Assembly: GCF_015832195.1 (NCBI RefSeq)
Contig: NC_052016.1
Location: forward strand, 81,691,047 to 81,755,046
DNA from: Motacilla alba alba
Lineage: Eukaryota; Chordata; Aves; Passeriformes; Motacillidae
Length of the DNA: 64,000 nt
Direction: 5' to 3'
The position numbers and the translations under genes are program-made. Positions 1 through 12,212 of the stretch are shown in pieces; the first letter of the stretch is position 1, and each line of letters opens with the position of its first letter. The notes beneath the pieces were generated by a model. It was not told the origin of the DNA and did not search any database. It saw only the letters and a list, made by a program, of their open reading frames with translations.

Positions 1-700
1 GTGGAGAGACTTTCAAATATTTTTTTTACATTTGTTTCATCTTTTTATTCATTTTGCAAAACTATGGGGTTTTTTTTTCTGCTTACTTATATATCTAGAA
101 TGGACACATTCTTTTCGTTGCATATGTTTCAGAATCACTTCATTCTTAGTGTGTTTTTTGGTTTTTCTCAGCATCATTGAAAATGTCAAATTTATTTGGG
201 ATGATATTAATCAGCTAATGCTTCAAGACCATAAAAAGGAAAATTAGTTATTTTTTGTTGATTAATTTTCTTCCTCCTGAGGAAGAAATTAGGTTGAAAT
301 ATTTAGGGAGGAAATTTGTTCTGTCTTTTTCTTGGTGATATAAGAATACGAAACAATATTACTGAAAATAAGAGATATATTCTGCCTGAAATGCAAGCAC
401 AGGATAATCTGAACTACAAGAAGGCATTGAAGAACAATTCTTTTCCACACAGGAGGTCAAAGAGACAAAGGTACAGCATGCTTTAACAGATCCATGCAAG
501 AAAATCCCTCATCCATTCCTTTGTGAAGAAGCCATCACCTTCAGTGTATATACAGGCAATCAGATGTAATTCAGGAAGTGGAAAGCTTCTTTTTCTCTGG
601 CAAAGCAACTCTGTCATACAAAAGTAATGGTTTTATTCCTCTAAAGCAAAAGAGGAGTCAGTCTTGCTCAGATAATAATGAAATGCTTTTTTAAACCCAC
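1..700. other. AT-rich unique sequence
   Basis: No recognised repeat or gene. A pyrimidine-rich splice-acceptor-like site ends at 171 and is followed by a short open stretch that reaches a stop at about 247; I do not regard it as a supported exon. On the minus strand an AATAAA hexamer lies at 632-637, about 30 bases past the stop that would close the candidate exon at 701-820 if that exon were terminal. Confidence 0.5.
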
Positions 701-820
701 TCTGCTTTCCTTGGCAAAGGCAATTAACATTTTCCAAAAGTGGAATGCTTCGTCATAGGTCAAAGAAGGTCTACACATATAAGAAAACATATTTGCAAGG
801 ATTGGACTAATCTCATCCAC
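701..820 (-). CDS. candidate internal coding exon, 40 codons, unidentified
   Basis: On the minus strand a long T tract ending TTAACCAG gives a strong acceptor just before base 820. The next 120 bases are exactly 40 open codons in phase 0. The peptide starts VDEISPILANMFSYMCRPSL and continues with a TYDEAFHFWKML segment; it is mixed in composition, with Trp, Cys and charged residues, and resembles an alpha-helical segment of a real protein. The donor would be AGA followed by GTGGGT, which is mediocre. Without that donor the frame runs on to a stop at 668-670 and an AATAAA lies just beyond, so a terminal exon is also possible. I do not recognise the family. No second minus-strand exon was found to link to it. 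An open stretch of 40 codons with a good acceptor also occurs by chance in AT-rich DNA, so this stays a candidate. A protein search of the peptide against bird proteomes would decide. Confidence 0.35.
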
Positions 821-2600
821 CTGGTTAAAAAAAAATAAAATTAACGTCTTCATATATATTTAATTAATATGTCTTAGTGAATAGGGTTTCATTTTTGCAA
901 TTGTTTTGTGGGAAGCTAAATTTAAAAAAATTATATATTTTGAACAAAAAAAAAATTAAGCTTACATTTCTCTTTCTCAAAGCAGAATAACCTACCCTTC
1001 AATCACATTTATAGGTTTATCAAAAGTGTCCTGGATAATTCCAAGGAAAAGCATGTTTTGTACTATATCATTATTACAAGAAAATCCAGAAATGTAAAGC
1101 AAGTGAGCCCCCTTGTGTCCTGATTCTCATGTAATAAAACTGCCATTCAGAGGTTCTAATAAAATACCTTGGAAATAATTACATTTTCTATAAGCAAGTA
1201 TGATATATAGTACACAACCCTAAATGCTCATAAAATCAATTTATAGATTTTTGGCATAAGTTAGCATATTTTTTCATGGATTAAATAGAAATACATGGTT
1301 CTCTTCAGTCTGTAAAATTGAGAGTGGTATCTCTCAGATAATTCATGGTCTAAAATGTCTCATTGATTTTTTTTTAACTGAAAATGAAACCTACCATTCT
1401 ACTTTCAGGATATTTTGAAGAAAAATACAGTCATTTCTAGGTGGATTTTTAGATTGTGTTGAGCCTGTAAGCTAAAATATTGCTTGTTAAAATTTCCAAA
1501 TATTATTTTCTGACTTTTATAGGAAAAATTGTGCATTAAATTATTCTGATACCATAACAGACATGGTCAGTGAAAAAAAAAATTCTTCACAAAATACTTC
1601 TTAACTAAAAAAAAATAAAAACATAATTATCTGACAACCAGTATGGTAAAGCAGACTGACTAACAAAACTGCTAATTTTTTTGGATTTGGGTTTGTTTGG
1701 TTTTGGGGTTTTTTTCTGTTGTTTTTTAATGTTACCGAAGAGAGTTTGCTGTAGAGAAGCAGATAATCCATAAGCACTCAGAAAACCTCAGGCAGAACAC
1801 AAGATCTCTAGAAGAGAATGAGGGGAAAGAGAGAAGAAAAAGATTAGAAAAAGACTGTCAGGCCCTCAAGATTAATTCATAAGCAATAAGGAAAGGGAAT
1901 TAATGACTATACAAGATGAGGAAGTAGCTTATACATAAAGGAGCAACTATCATCCCATCTCAATTTAGGAGAAAAATTATAAAATCCTGGTGGCAGTGAG
2001 AGATCAATGACTTAGCAGTGCTAGTGAAAGATACAGCTGCTCTAGATTCCTCAGCAATGTGATTTTCTTATGAGAGAATAGGGGCACAAGAGGAATCAGC
2101 CTCAAGTGGTTGATCTCCACTTGTCTTTTCTCTACATTTTTATTATAATTAATTCTATACAGACAGAAGTAAAGCAAGCCACAGGTGACAGACACCTTTT
2201 GTAAAGCACAGGTCTCTTCTCACCAAGGTTCCACTTACACAATTAGCTATCCCCTCTACACAACTTGAAAATTTGGGATATTTTCAAAAGTAAAACACTT
2301 TAATAATGCATGGGGTACTATTAAAAGAAACAAATACCCCAATACTTGGTTCCTAAGGCAATCATGCAAATGTTTTGACTTTTTTTTTCATATTTTATTA
2401 ACATTAGGATGAGAAGCTTGGCTGCTGTAGCCACACAGACCTGCAAAAGGAACACACATATCTCAAACACGCAGATTACCTGTTGTATCATGTTATCACC
2501 AAGGTACCCAAATTGCTCCTGTAATCATCTTAAAACTCATTTGCAAAACTTGAAAGTGTAAGGCTAGATGAAAACAGAAACACTGGCCTTCAGATTAAGA
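821..2600. other. AT-rich sequence with one T/G-rich tract
   Basis: No recognised transposon or exon. At 1675-1727 there is a T/G-only tract with TTTGGTTTTGGGGTTTTTTT character, the reverse-strand form of the A/C tracts seen at 41141-41285 and elsewhere. Bases 1783-1860 are purine-rich. The rest is unremarkable. Confidence 0.5.
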
Positions 2601-2689
2601 CATAAACTGAAGTTACTACACTGTGAGAATTGAGGACTTCAGTATTGCCTCTAAAAGATTTTTCTTCATTATTAATGCCAGGAGCTATG

Positions 2690-3240
2690 CCAGGGTGAGG
2701 TTGCAGCCCCTGTAAGCACCTTAGCTGTGCCCAGCCATGAACTTGGTGACAGCAGCCCTCTGGTGGATCTGCTGCTCTTGCAACTCTTAGAACCTCATTA
2801 TGGCACCAGCAAAACACCTCACCTGTGAGCCAGGACCTTATCTCTAGTCCAATTAATATTTTAACAGTCTAAGAGTCCACACAATCTAATTATTACAGAA
2901 AGGCTCATTAATCATCTTCTTACATCTTTTAAAGAGAAAATCCTTAGATTCTACATTTTTCTTCCCCTAGTATTGCACTTCCCAGTCCAGTACTTCTTGG
3001 GAGCATTTTGTGCTGAATGTTTCAGCCTTCCTCAGGAAGGTCAGGGCCCCCTGCAATGAGTGGGCCAAATGCAGAGGGTATGGTCCCATAACCACAGTCG
3101 TGTTTGGGTCTCTGAAGGTACATTTCTTTTCCCTGCCTGCCACTTCCTTCTGGACACCCCTTGGGGGAGTGCAGTAAGTGCCCCTTCACTCAGTGGCACA
3201 AGTGGCAGATTTCTCCATTTGTCTGCTGGCAAGAGATAAT
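2690..3240. other. GC-raised block, possible old LTR or ERV piece
   Basis: This block is clearly richer in G and C than its flanks and stays open for long runs in more than one frame, for example 3041-3232 on the minus strand. This is typical of base composition rather than of coding. Composition and a sharp boundary with AT-rich flanks suggest a decayed LTR or ERV fragment, but I could not match it to a family and found no clear TG...CA ends or target-site duplication. A repeat-library search would settle it. Confidence 0.25.
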
Positions 3241-5298
3241 TAGTTTGTCCTCCTTAAACTTCAGACTTTTTTATGCATGGTATGCACATCTTTATTCTTA
3301 AGAGTCACACCTTGCTTTTTGTTCTTGTAACTCATGTCCTCAGGACTAAAATTGCTTTTGTACATGGATGCCCACACTGGATCAGCCCAAAAAATTTTCT
3401 CCGTAAGTGACCCCTTGAGGACTCCTATGAAGAGCAATATCTAGATAAACATATAATGCAGTTCCCACTACTCTGGCAGTCTAAGATTGTTTTCAGCTCC
3501 CAAACAACATCCATGGATTGAGGATTGTCTTAGACCTGTTAAATCTTCTTTACAGTGACCAACATTTGATCAGTCCTTGAATACTTGTCCAAGCACATTG
3601 AATCTTGAAAGCTTGCATCTGCAATTCCGTTTGGCAGTGTTCCACAGGCTATGGACAGACACTACCCTTCAATGCTTTTCTAGTTCTTGTCTAGAAAAGA
3701 CAAATTACCTTTTACCCACCCTCTTCATGATGCTCATTTTTCATTTCTTTGCTACATGTTTCCAAAACTGGGTCAGACTTCAAAATATTTAAGTAGATAG
3801 AAACCCTCTAGACATTTAGAAACTGTTTTGCAGGTAAGTCATGCCAAAGAAATCCCACTAGATGACTTGCTGTATCTTAATAGGTCTAAACACTTATAAA
3901 AACTTATGGAAAATGATGAAAAGCAAAAACGTACCTCACTTCTATTAGCAGTAAATCTTTAAGATATTATAATGAAAAGGGCTTGCATCAGGCTGACTGA
4001 ATTTACAATGTGACTGAATGGTTGCTAGGATCAGAAAGACAATTCTTCTCAATGACGATGTTGACAGATAATATTTCTAAGCTTCCTTTCACTATGGAGG
4101 CATGTTGTCTCCTCATATAATTTATAAATTATATTGATTTAAAACTGAAACAGAATCATGACTACTGGGTTGGGCTACCATGCCTTGGCCCTCATCCCCT
4201 GTCCTTCCAATTACAAGTTACCTAGGAATTCTGATGACTGTGGTGCTATTAAAAATTATAACTGATAGTGTTGTTCTGGAGATTAAGTGTTTCCTATTTT
4301 TTTAATTTAGCCTGGAAAGATATTTGGATTTACACATTGCTAATGCTGAGCCAAGATATCTAATAAAAATGTTTTAAATGCTGAGCCAAAATCTAATAAA
4401 ATGTTTTTTCAAGAGTTTTAATGGCTCTGCAACCAGCATGTAACTCTCTCTGAGGCATCACATGTCTAGAATCTGTATTTTGTGGTTATATAGTACTTTG
4501 TATGCCCTTTTTATGACTCTAAATTAAGAACGATGTCATATGACAATTCCTAGTTTCCACAAGGAATATAATGTCCCAAATACTACTTTTTAAGTTACAC
4601 ATTACCTGCATAAGTCTCATTAACCTTTCTCACTGGTAATTTTTTTTGTTCTTCACTTCTAAGCCTTTAATACCATGACAAAATGCTAATGTAATTCCCA
4701 GTAACAGAATTTAGTAATTGTCACAGAATTCCACATTACCTAAATAATTATGCACTCTGGTAGGCCATCTAAAGCAGATTATTCTCTGTATCACATACAT
4801 AGCTAAACCAAATTTTCAAAATCTCTTTCAGGGAAACATTACATAGAGAATACCACTGTTTCTTTTCCTTAATTAATTTAATTGCACTACATTTTGAAAA
4901 AAAGAATATATATAAGCTGTTAACATGTCAATCATTAAGAATGTTTATAACCAAGTAAATATAATAAATCCTATGTTACTTTCTTTTATCAGAAAGTAAA
5001 TTGACAGGATTTTTTAAGAAGCCACTAATTAAGCAGTGATAATATTTTTACTCCCCTCTTTCCTTTTCTCCATAAGGAAAGCAGTGCTTACTGGCCAAGG
5101 CATTTGATCTTTCTGCACTATGTTCTGTCCTAAATAACAGAAATAACAGAAACTAAAACAGAAGCTGAAGACATCTGCAATGGTTGAATGAACTGATGGA
5201 TATTTAAGTATGCAGAAAACCAGTTGGATCCCTGTGTGCAAAGAATATGAGCAATAGTACAATGTCCAGATGACAGTTACTGACAAGCAGAGTATGCA
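3241..5298. other. unique sequence with a short tandem duplication
   Basis: No gene or transposon recognised. At 4342-4409 a unit of about 34 bases beginning AATGCTGAGCC is present twice head to tail with small differences, a simple local duplication. A donor-like TTGCAG/GTAAGT at 3829 has no convincing open exon before it. Confidence 0.5.
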
Positions 5299-5495
5299 CG
5301 GGTCAATAGTGAGGCCTGTTTTTTCAACATCTTTATCAGTGAACTGAACAATGATAGCAGTGCAACAGCAGGAAAGCTTTTAAGGACACTAAACTGGGTG
5401 GAGTGTCTGACAAAATACATGGCAAAGTGTCAATTCAGAGTGACCTCAGAAAGTAGAGGACTTGATCAACAGAAACATCATGAAGTTCAAGAATG
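5299..5495 (+). mobile_element. CR1 LINE fragment, reverse-transcriptase region
   Basis: The plus strand carries the CR1 ORF2 segment that begins with the 'TTCAACATCTTTATCAGTGA' block (FNIF-type residues just upstream of the catalytic loop). It runs on through the following 'TAAACTGGGTGGAGTGTCTGAC' region to a 'CATGAAGTTCAA' block. It is 5' and 3' truncated, with frame breaks. It stops a few bases before a second CR1 piece lying in the opposite direction, so the two do not form one element. Confidence 0.75.
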
Positions 5496-5500
5496 ATGGA

Positions 5501-6205
5501 ATTACAGAATCATGTATTTTGAAAGGGACCTCTTGAAATTATCCAGTCCAGCTCCCCAGTTCAGGCAGAGACTGATTAAGTATGTTTTCTAAGAGTCTTC
5601 CTGCTCCAGGCTGAACAGTACCAGCTTTCAGGCTCTTCTCATACAAAAGAGGTTCCAATTCCTTACCACACAGGTTTTATGCTGGACTGACTTCAGTAAG
5701 TCTATGTCTTTTCCACACTCAGCCTCTCAGAATTTAACACAGTACTGCAGATGTAGTCTCACCAGTGCTTAGTAGAAAAGAATTGCCTCTCCTGAACTGA
5801 TGGTATCACTCTCCTTAATGCAGTCCAGGAAAATTTTGGTCTTTGCTATGAGAAAGGATTTCTGCTGTCCACCAGAACCCTAAAGTTCTCTGTAGGGCTG
5901 AGAAGTGCTTTCCAGACACATGGCACTGAGAGAATCCTGGAGTTATTTAACCCAGGAAGAGAACATTTTTTTCGTTTTGCTCAACTTCACAAGATTCCTC
6001 TCAGCCCATTTCTCCAGCCTGTCTAAGCCCCTCTGGATGGCAAAACAACCGTCAATGAGCTGTTCCTCTCAGTTTTGCAATATCTGTGAGAACTTGCTGG
6101 AGTTTTGTTCTGTCTCAGTGTCCTGGTCTTTAATGACAGTATTGAAATATTGTCCTCAATATCAACCCCTAGGCTTGCCAGTGGGTTACTTGCAAGTAAC
6201 CCTCT
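5501..6205 (-). mobile_element. CR1 LINE 3' part, about 700 bases
   Basis: Read on the minus strand, this is the CR1 ORF2 C-terminal part and 3' end. The 3' terminus lies at 5501-5520, where the plus strand reads 'TTACAGAATCATG' followed by the diagnostic 'GGACCTCTTG...CCAGTCCAGC' block. Further in are 'CAGGCTGAACAGTACCAGC', 'TCTCACCAGTGCTTAGTAGA' and 'TCTCCAGCCTGTCTAAGCCC', all CR1 landmarks in order. It is 5' truncated, as almost all CR1 copies are, and diverged enough that no frame survives; open frames of 60-100 codons here are shadows. The 5' limit is uncertain by about 40 bases. A perfect 20-base palindrome lies near it at 6183-6202. Confidence 0.85.
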
Positions 6206-6245
6206 AGTTACCTGCCTCCTGCTGGGCTTTATGATTCTGACCAAA

Positions 6246-8921
6246 ACTAAGCGGATCGGGTTATTTTCTCAGTTTTCAATGCACCTCACTGTGTACTTAT
6301 GTAACTCAATTTGTCTGCTTATATTTGAGGATGTTGTGGGAAACAGTGACAAATGAACTTCATCCAAAGCTGAATTTGATCTATATTCAAGAGGCTTTTG
6401 TTTTTTCTAGAAGACACATGTTCAGTATTTTTTAGAAATCTGGTTCTGTCATTGCCTTAAGTTTCTCAAACAAAAGTCAAGGAACGTCCATCAGTAGCTA
6501 ACTGAGAAACTTTTGGACAAGAAATTCTTTTATCTGCAAAAGTTTATCAGAATTTGAATATTGGTATTACAATAAAAAAGTATATGCACCACATCTTAAG
6601 TAAAAAATAGACCATTACTGTGTTTTGTGAACTTAACAATTCAGGGTGTTTACAATCCCATTTATATTAAAAAAGAGTACAAGTACACTTCTTTCTCTTC
6701 CTGTTTATCCAGATATAGGTAACTTTCCAAAGGTCCAGCTCAATAAATTTCAGCAATGACCACCAAATTCTGCCTCCAGCTAAGGAATATACACGGGATG
6801 AGATTCCCGGGTAGACAGAAGGAGCTAACACTGATTCCTACAGACACTGCTCGCAGTGTGTAATTCATGCAGAATTCACAGATGCAGCATGTTGTGAACT
6901 CTAAAAGTATTTTCGAGTTCAAGTAAGGACAAGTAGACAAATTAATGTAAGAAAAGGGCAAGTAGACAGAGACAGTGGGCAAAATGGAATATCTTGCTCA
7001 GGAAAGCAAGAAACGTCTAACTTCTACAAATTGAAAAGTTGTATGATGTTCAGGATCAGTCTGTACATCTTCTTTTGGTTACAATATTTCTCTCAAAATC
7101 TACTACCATCCCCAGTAATTTTACTAATACTTTGTATTTTAATCATACCAGCATCATGGTTTATTGTTGCTATGCTTAATAGAAGAAAAAAAATAAAGAG
7201 ATAAAGAAACAAAAAGCAATAGGAGAGCTTGAATAATATTGGTGAATTCAGTAGGACTACGCAAATACTACAAGTTAAGAATGAGCAGAAATAATGCATG
7301 GGACATGAGCCTTTCTTATGTTTAAAGCACAATTATTTATTTGTTCAAAAGGTAACATAGGTCAAAAATTTTGTAACATCAAAATTCTACATCACAGATA
7401 GATGGTGCTTCCTTTTTTTTTTTTTTTTTTTTTTTCAACAGGGAAGTACTTCATTACTTCATTTGACTTTAAATTAATATGGTTGATAACTGCAGCCCAA
7501 ATCAGAAATTATATCACATCTGTTGAGAGTAATAGGGGTTTCCAAGGACTAGTTCCACAGATGGCTGAACTCTGAGTGATTTGTACTGCTGTGCTGTAGG
7601 AATTTTGAAAACAATCATTATTTCTTGTTACCATTCTGTGACAACATTTTACACTGCCTTCAAAATAAAGACTTTGGCTGTCAGGAGGTGATTTGATTTC
7701 TTTTTCTGATTCATGTCCACATAATATTCCAATAAAATAGAATCTTTTGAAAAAAAGTCTCAATTTTCTTACTGTGAACTGTAAGATTATACGTTAATTA
7801 AGGTCATATATTCTGTTATTTAAAGATAAAATTAAGAATGGTCTATATCTATGTTCTATCAGCCATTAACTGATATCTGAAATCTGCACGCATCTACATG
7901 GATTGATAAAAGAAGTTAAATCATTAGTCTGCCAGCAATGCAAGGATGCTTATAATAAGATTGGCGAAACAATGGCAAATAAAGCTGAACTGTGAAAATA
8001 CAAGGAAAAACAACTTATATTCTTTCCTAGCTTACTGGTGAAAGTGTGAGTAAAGGCAATGAATATGTATGTTAGAATTAACAGTTGCAGCCAACTTAAG
8101 CCTACTTATGTAATTTCAATTTGTTAAAATGGCAATGTTTTTAATATTCCTTACTGATGGTAGTACTTATGCAGAAGGATTAATAGTAGTCTGTTCAAAC
8201 TTCAAGTCACAGAATAATTAGTGAGAAATAATTAGGTGGGTTATGCCTTTTTGTCTCAATGAATTACTTATACATTGATGTAATTGTTTTCATCATCATT
8301 AATATAATTGCAAATTTTCATTATTCATAAACTATAAAATAATAAGAAAACTTCATTTTACCACCAATGCAAAATTGTTCACTTCAGTTCCCAGTGCATG
8401 AATGAATCATCCTTGGAGAATTCAAACTTCATGATAGATTTTTCTATACAGAATATCAAAACCAAAGTAGCCTCTGTAGTGCTGTCTTTCTAGTATTTGT
8501 ATTTTTTTCAAAAAATAACAAACTGCAGGAGTATTTTTGCAAAACAAAACAGGTTTTTATTTGTATGTAATTCAGTGCTCTTTTTCATGGTCAGTTTCAA
8601 CAAAAAATTTAGCTCAGCATTTATGATAAAAAAAGCTTAAGGAGTATGTTTTCTGCCAATCAGTGTGGTCATCAGAAGCATATGCTTCATGACTAAGGTT
8701 AATAAAAAAGTAATTCTTACAAATATACTAGTAATAGCTGAGCTTTCTAACTCAGTATGAGGACCTCCACATCTAAATTTAAATATGAATAAACAGGACA
8801 TAAACTCATCTTGTAAATGCAACTTAACTGATCAATGATAGTGTCTGGGCCATACTAGTTCATTTTACTCTTGAAATCAGGCGTTCACTATAGCTGTTCT
8901 TTGTCCTAATAGTGGGGGAAA
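6246..8921. other. AT-rich unique sequence with poly-T run
   Basis: No recognised gene. A run of 23 T at 7413-7435 could be the tail of a minus-strand retrocopy, but the sequence to its right (7436-7760) matches no family I know. The rest is AT-rich with short chance frames only. Confidence 0.5.
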
Positions 8922-9274
8922 TCACAGCATCACAGAATGACTAGGTTGGAAGAGACCTTCAAGATCATCAAGTCCAACCCATGTACTAAACACCTTAGTT
9001 AAACTATGGCACCAAGTGCCTTATCCAGTCTTTTTTTGAACACATCCAGGGATGGTGACCCCACCACCTCCCCAGGCAGGCCATTCTAATAGTTTATCAC
9101 TTCTTCTGTGAAAAACTTCTTCCTAATATGCAACCTACATTTCCCCTGACACACCTTGAGACTCTGTCCTCTGGTTCTGAGAGTTGTTGCCTGGAGAAAG
9201 AGACCGACCCCCACCTGACTACAGCTACTACTTTCAGGAAGTTGTAGAGAATGATAAGGTCACCTCTGAATATC
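8922..9274 (-). mobile_element. CR1 LINE 3' fragment, about 350 bases
   Basis: The plus strand starts 'ATCACAGCATCACAGAATGA' and continues 'AGGTTGGAAGAGACCTTCAA', the hallmark CR1 3' end in reverse orientation. The order of landmarks ('CACATCCAGGGATGGTGAC', 'CCAGGCAGGCCATTCTAATA', 'CCTCTGGTTCTGAGAGTTGT') matches the bird CR1 3' region. It is severely 5' truncated at about 9274. It is moderately diverged and has no coding capacity. Confidence 0.92.
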
Positions 9275-11599
9275 CTGGTAGAGTAAATGCTGGTTCACAG
9301 TCCACTTACTTGAATTTACACTGTTTACCATTCTTTTATTCTCTTTAACATTTACAGGTGTAAAGTAAGTTTTTGGTTGAAAGTGAACATATTCAGGTTC
9401 CTGTCTCTTAGATTTAGTTTTTATTGCATTATAGGATGCTGTTTACTGCTCTAGAAGTGTAACTTATATGGTTTTCCTTGACCTACAAGGTCACCTGTAT
9501 TTTCCCATAAGAGTCAAAACATAAGAAATTCAAAGGTATCATGAAATGTAACATTACATGGGATTTTCATTTTAAGTATTTTTTCTTTGATCTCAATGAG
9601 AGACACAAACTGCATTTCTTATTATACAGATACTAAACTTAAAAAAAAATTTGGGAAAGAACTCTCAATGGAGCAAATTTAAGACCTGTTTCTCATGTGA
9701 ATTCTTCATCTACTAAGTTAGAAACAGATTTTTCTTCTGTTCTCACTTCATGGTACCTTTGACTTTAAATGTTCATCTACAAAAGAAGTATAGGCAGTCC
9801 TCAATCTTGATGATCTTTTCAGCCGGAACAGGGAGGGTACAAGCATAACCTTGAATCCTCCTTTTTTCCCATACTTAGGAGAAAGGAGCAATTTAACCAG
9901 ACCTTGCGCTTCATGCTCACATTGATACTGGAGAATAAAAGGAATTGATGTGTGCACTGTTTTGTTTTTTTTTTTTTTTTTAAGTGGAGAGCAAATGGTT
10001 CCTTTCTCTAAAAGAGTGTTTATTAAATATCCATGGTCATAAAAAGATTCAAGGTAAATTGTCCCAAATAATTTAAGTGCCTAATCTTCCAGGAGGGGTA
10101 AGATTTCAAGTAAATCTGCATACTCACCATTTTTTTCTTGACTACCTCTATTGCACCTAATATCTAGTATGTAATTTGGACAAGAAATTCTCCTTATACA
10201 CTGAATAGGATACACAGGCAGCAGCATTTAGATTTTGGATTTAGGCTTTGAGGTGTAGAAAATGAAGCACCAATTCATTTGTCTTGATGGCATCAACTTT
10301 CTGTTTTGGATGGTCAATTATGAGTTTTTAGCCAAATTTATCTGAATACATTAAAGAAAACAAAGTCTACAGCTGCAGTTAGCATTTTTATTAAATCAGT
10401 GAATGAAATTGGGTGGGAAAACAGAAGAAAACAAAATGACATTTTAAGTTAAGATTTTTCACTTCCAGCTGTATAATCACTCCGTGAAGTCAATTATGTA
10501 AATACTTTCCCCCGAAACAGACAAACCAGTTTTCAATTTAAATTACATAAAGTGAAACAGATTTAGATTATTCAAAATCCTGCCTTTTTTTTCTTATTTA
10601 TTTTTAATAAATTATATTAGAAAAAAAAAACCTGCAGTAGTCTATGCCTCAGCATTTTTCTTTTGCTTTTGAGCATGTCTAGTTTCTAGCAGTTAAGTAA
10701 GTAAAGCCAGAATTATTTATGTTTGTGAGTCTCATTTAGTTATTCTGTAACAGTAAATCGATCTAGATCTTGAGGGAAAAAAGGTGCAAATAAACGAAAG
10801 CAAACACAGAATCCCCTTTCTGTTGGGTTATTTCCATAGACTAATTCTAGAAAATTCTATGTATTTTCCTTTAGTTGACTTTATTGTGTTTGTCCCATAT
10901 GCCACCTTTTCAAAAGAAAAGGGAATATTTTCTTCCCCATTTGTTTGGTCTGCTAGGAGAACAGCCAAAGCTTTTTTTCAAGTTTAGCTATGTAACTTAT
11001 GCAGTCTTGGTATAAAGCTTTGATTCTTTGTTTGATTCTTGTCAGTTGTTTTCTGCATTGTTTAATGCCACTAGGAAAAAAAGAGGAAACTTTAATCACC
11101 CACTGAGATAGATTTCTATCCAGCTGGATCTCTGACCAGAGACATTGCCTATCAAAGACAAGGCAAAAAAATTGTCCTGGAACTGTCAAAAATCTTCAGA
11201 TTTATGATCAATCCTTGAGGAAGAAACCTTTTCTCTCTCTTTTTAAAATGTTTTCCTCTGGCCTTTCTTGTTAATATATGTTCTCTGATCATAGTTGACT
11301 TTGAAAACCTATTGTAAAAAAAAGGAAAACATTCCTTTTTGAACAGGCTAGCACCAGTTTGCTGTAACCCAGTTTACATTTCTACCATTGAAGAAATTGC
11401 TAGGAGAAAAATGTAAGTTTGTAATTTGGGTATTCTGTTCCCAAATTGCAAACTTATATTTAGAAGATCATTTAGAAAGGAAGCTCATGCAATGGGGTGA
11501 TAATAATAGCAGCTGATACTAAAAAAAACCAGAAATTTCTTGTTGGGTGTGTACTATATGATGTGATGAAGACACAAAAATAAAACAGATGACAGCCCT
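9275..11599. other. AT-rich unique sequence
   Basis: No repeat or gene recognised. A T run lies at 9965-9981. The open stretch at 9748-9957 on the minus strand has a mixed composition but no usable splice sites or recognisable motif. Confidence 0.5.
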
Positions 11600-12042
11600 G
11601 TCTTGACTTAGCACTGGTGAGGCCAAACATGAAGCACATTGCTCTGTTTTGGGCTCCTCAGTGTAAGAAAAATATGGGACTACTGGAGAGTGTCCATTGA
11701 AAAGCCACAAAGCTTACCAAGGGACAGAAAATAACTCCTCAATGAGCAAAGGATGAGAGTGCTGGGATGCTTCAGCATGGAGAAGGATCAAGAGGAATGC
11801 CATCAGTGTGTACGAATACCTGAAGATAGAGGCAGGCTCTTTGTAGTGGTGCCCAGTAGCAGGACCAGAGGCAATGGGCACCAACTCAAAAACAGGAGTT
11901 TCCAGATGAACATCAGAAAACTCATTTTCACTAAGAGGATGACCAAGCAGTGGAGCAGATGGCCCAGAGAGGTTCTGGATTCTCCATCCTTGGAGACATT
12001 CAAAAGCTGTCTCAACAGGGTCCTGGGCAATCAGCTCTAAGT
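11600..12042 (+). mobile_element. CR1 LINE 3' fragment, about 440 bases
   Basis: The plus strand follows the CR1 C-terminal ORF2 and 3' region in order: 'CACTGGTGAGGCCAAACATG', 'TTTTGGGCTCCTCAGTGTAA', 'TTCAGCATGGAGAAGGATCA', 'GCAATGGGCACCAACTC', 'CAGAGAGGTTCTGGATTCTC' and 'GGTCCTGGGCAATCAGCTCT'. Homology fades at about 12042, before the usual terminal repeats, so the 3' end is missing or decayed. The frames here (11753-12040 plus, 11803-12030 minus) are remnants or shadows, not genes. Confidence 0.88.
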
Positions 12043-12141
12043 ATATGCTTCTGTACTTTGATATTTACCTCTCTTACAAAACCACCAGCACTTAGACAGT
12101 TATACAATCCAGGAACTGACCCAGGTGAAACACAGACCACC

Positions 12142-12212
12142 AAAAAAAAAAAAAAAAAAAAAAAAAAAAGGAAAAAGAAAAATAAGAAAAGAAAAAGAAA
12201 AAGAACAAAAGG
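12142..12212. repeat. poly-A run and GAAAA-type purine microsatellite
   Basis: A run of 28 A at 12142-12169 passes into GGAAAAAGAAAAATAAGAAAAG-like purine sequence to 12212. CR1 elements end in short TATGATTC-like units rather than poly-A, so this is not the tail of the CR1 copy 100 bases upstream. It may be an expanded microsatellite or the tail of an unrecognised retrocopy. Confidence 0.85.

Noticed and set aside
172..247. Open segment after a strong acceptor, ending in a stop
   Set aside because: Only about 25 codons, no partner exon within the window and no recognisable peptide.
5905..6356. Overlapping frames of 73-100 codons on both strands
   Set aside because: Shadows of the reverse CR1 fragment; the similar LLASNP residues read on both strands come from the palindrome at 6183-6202.
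12142..12212. Poly-A as a retroposon tail of the CR1 at 11600-12042
   Set aside because: CR1 elements do not end in poly-A and the homology stops 100 bases earlier.
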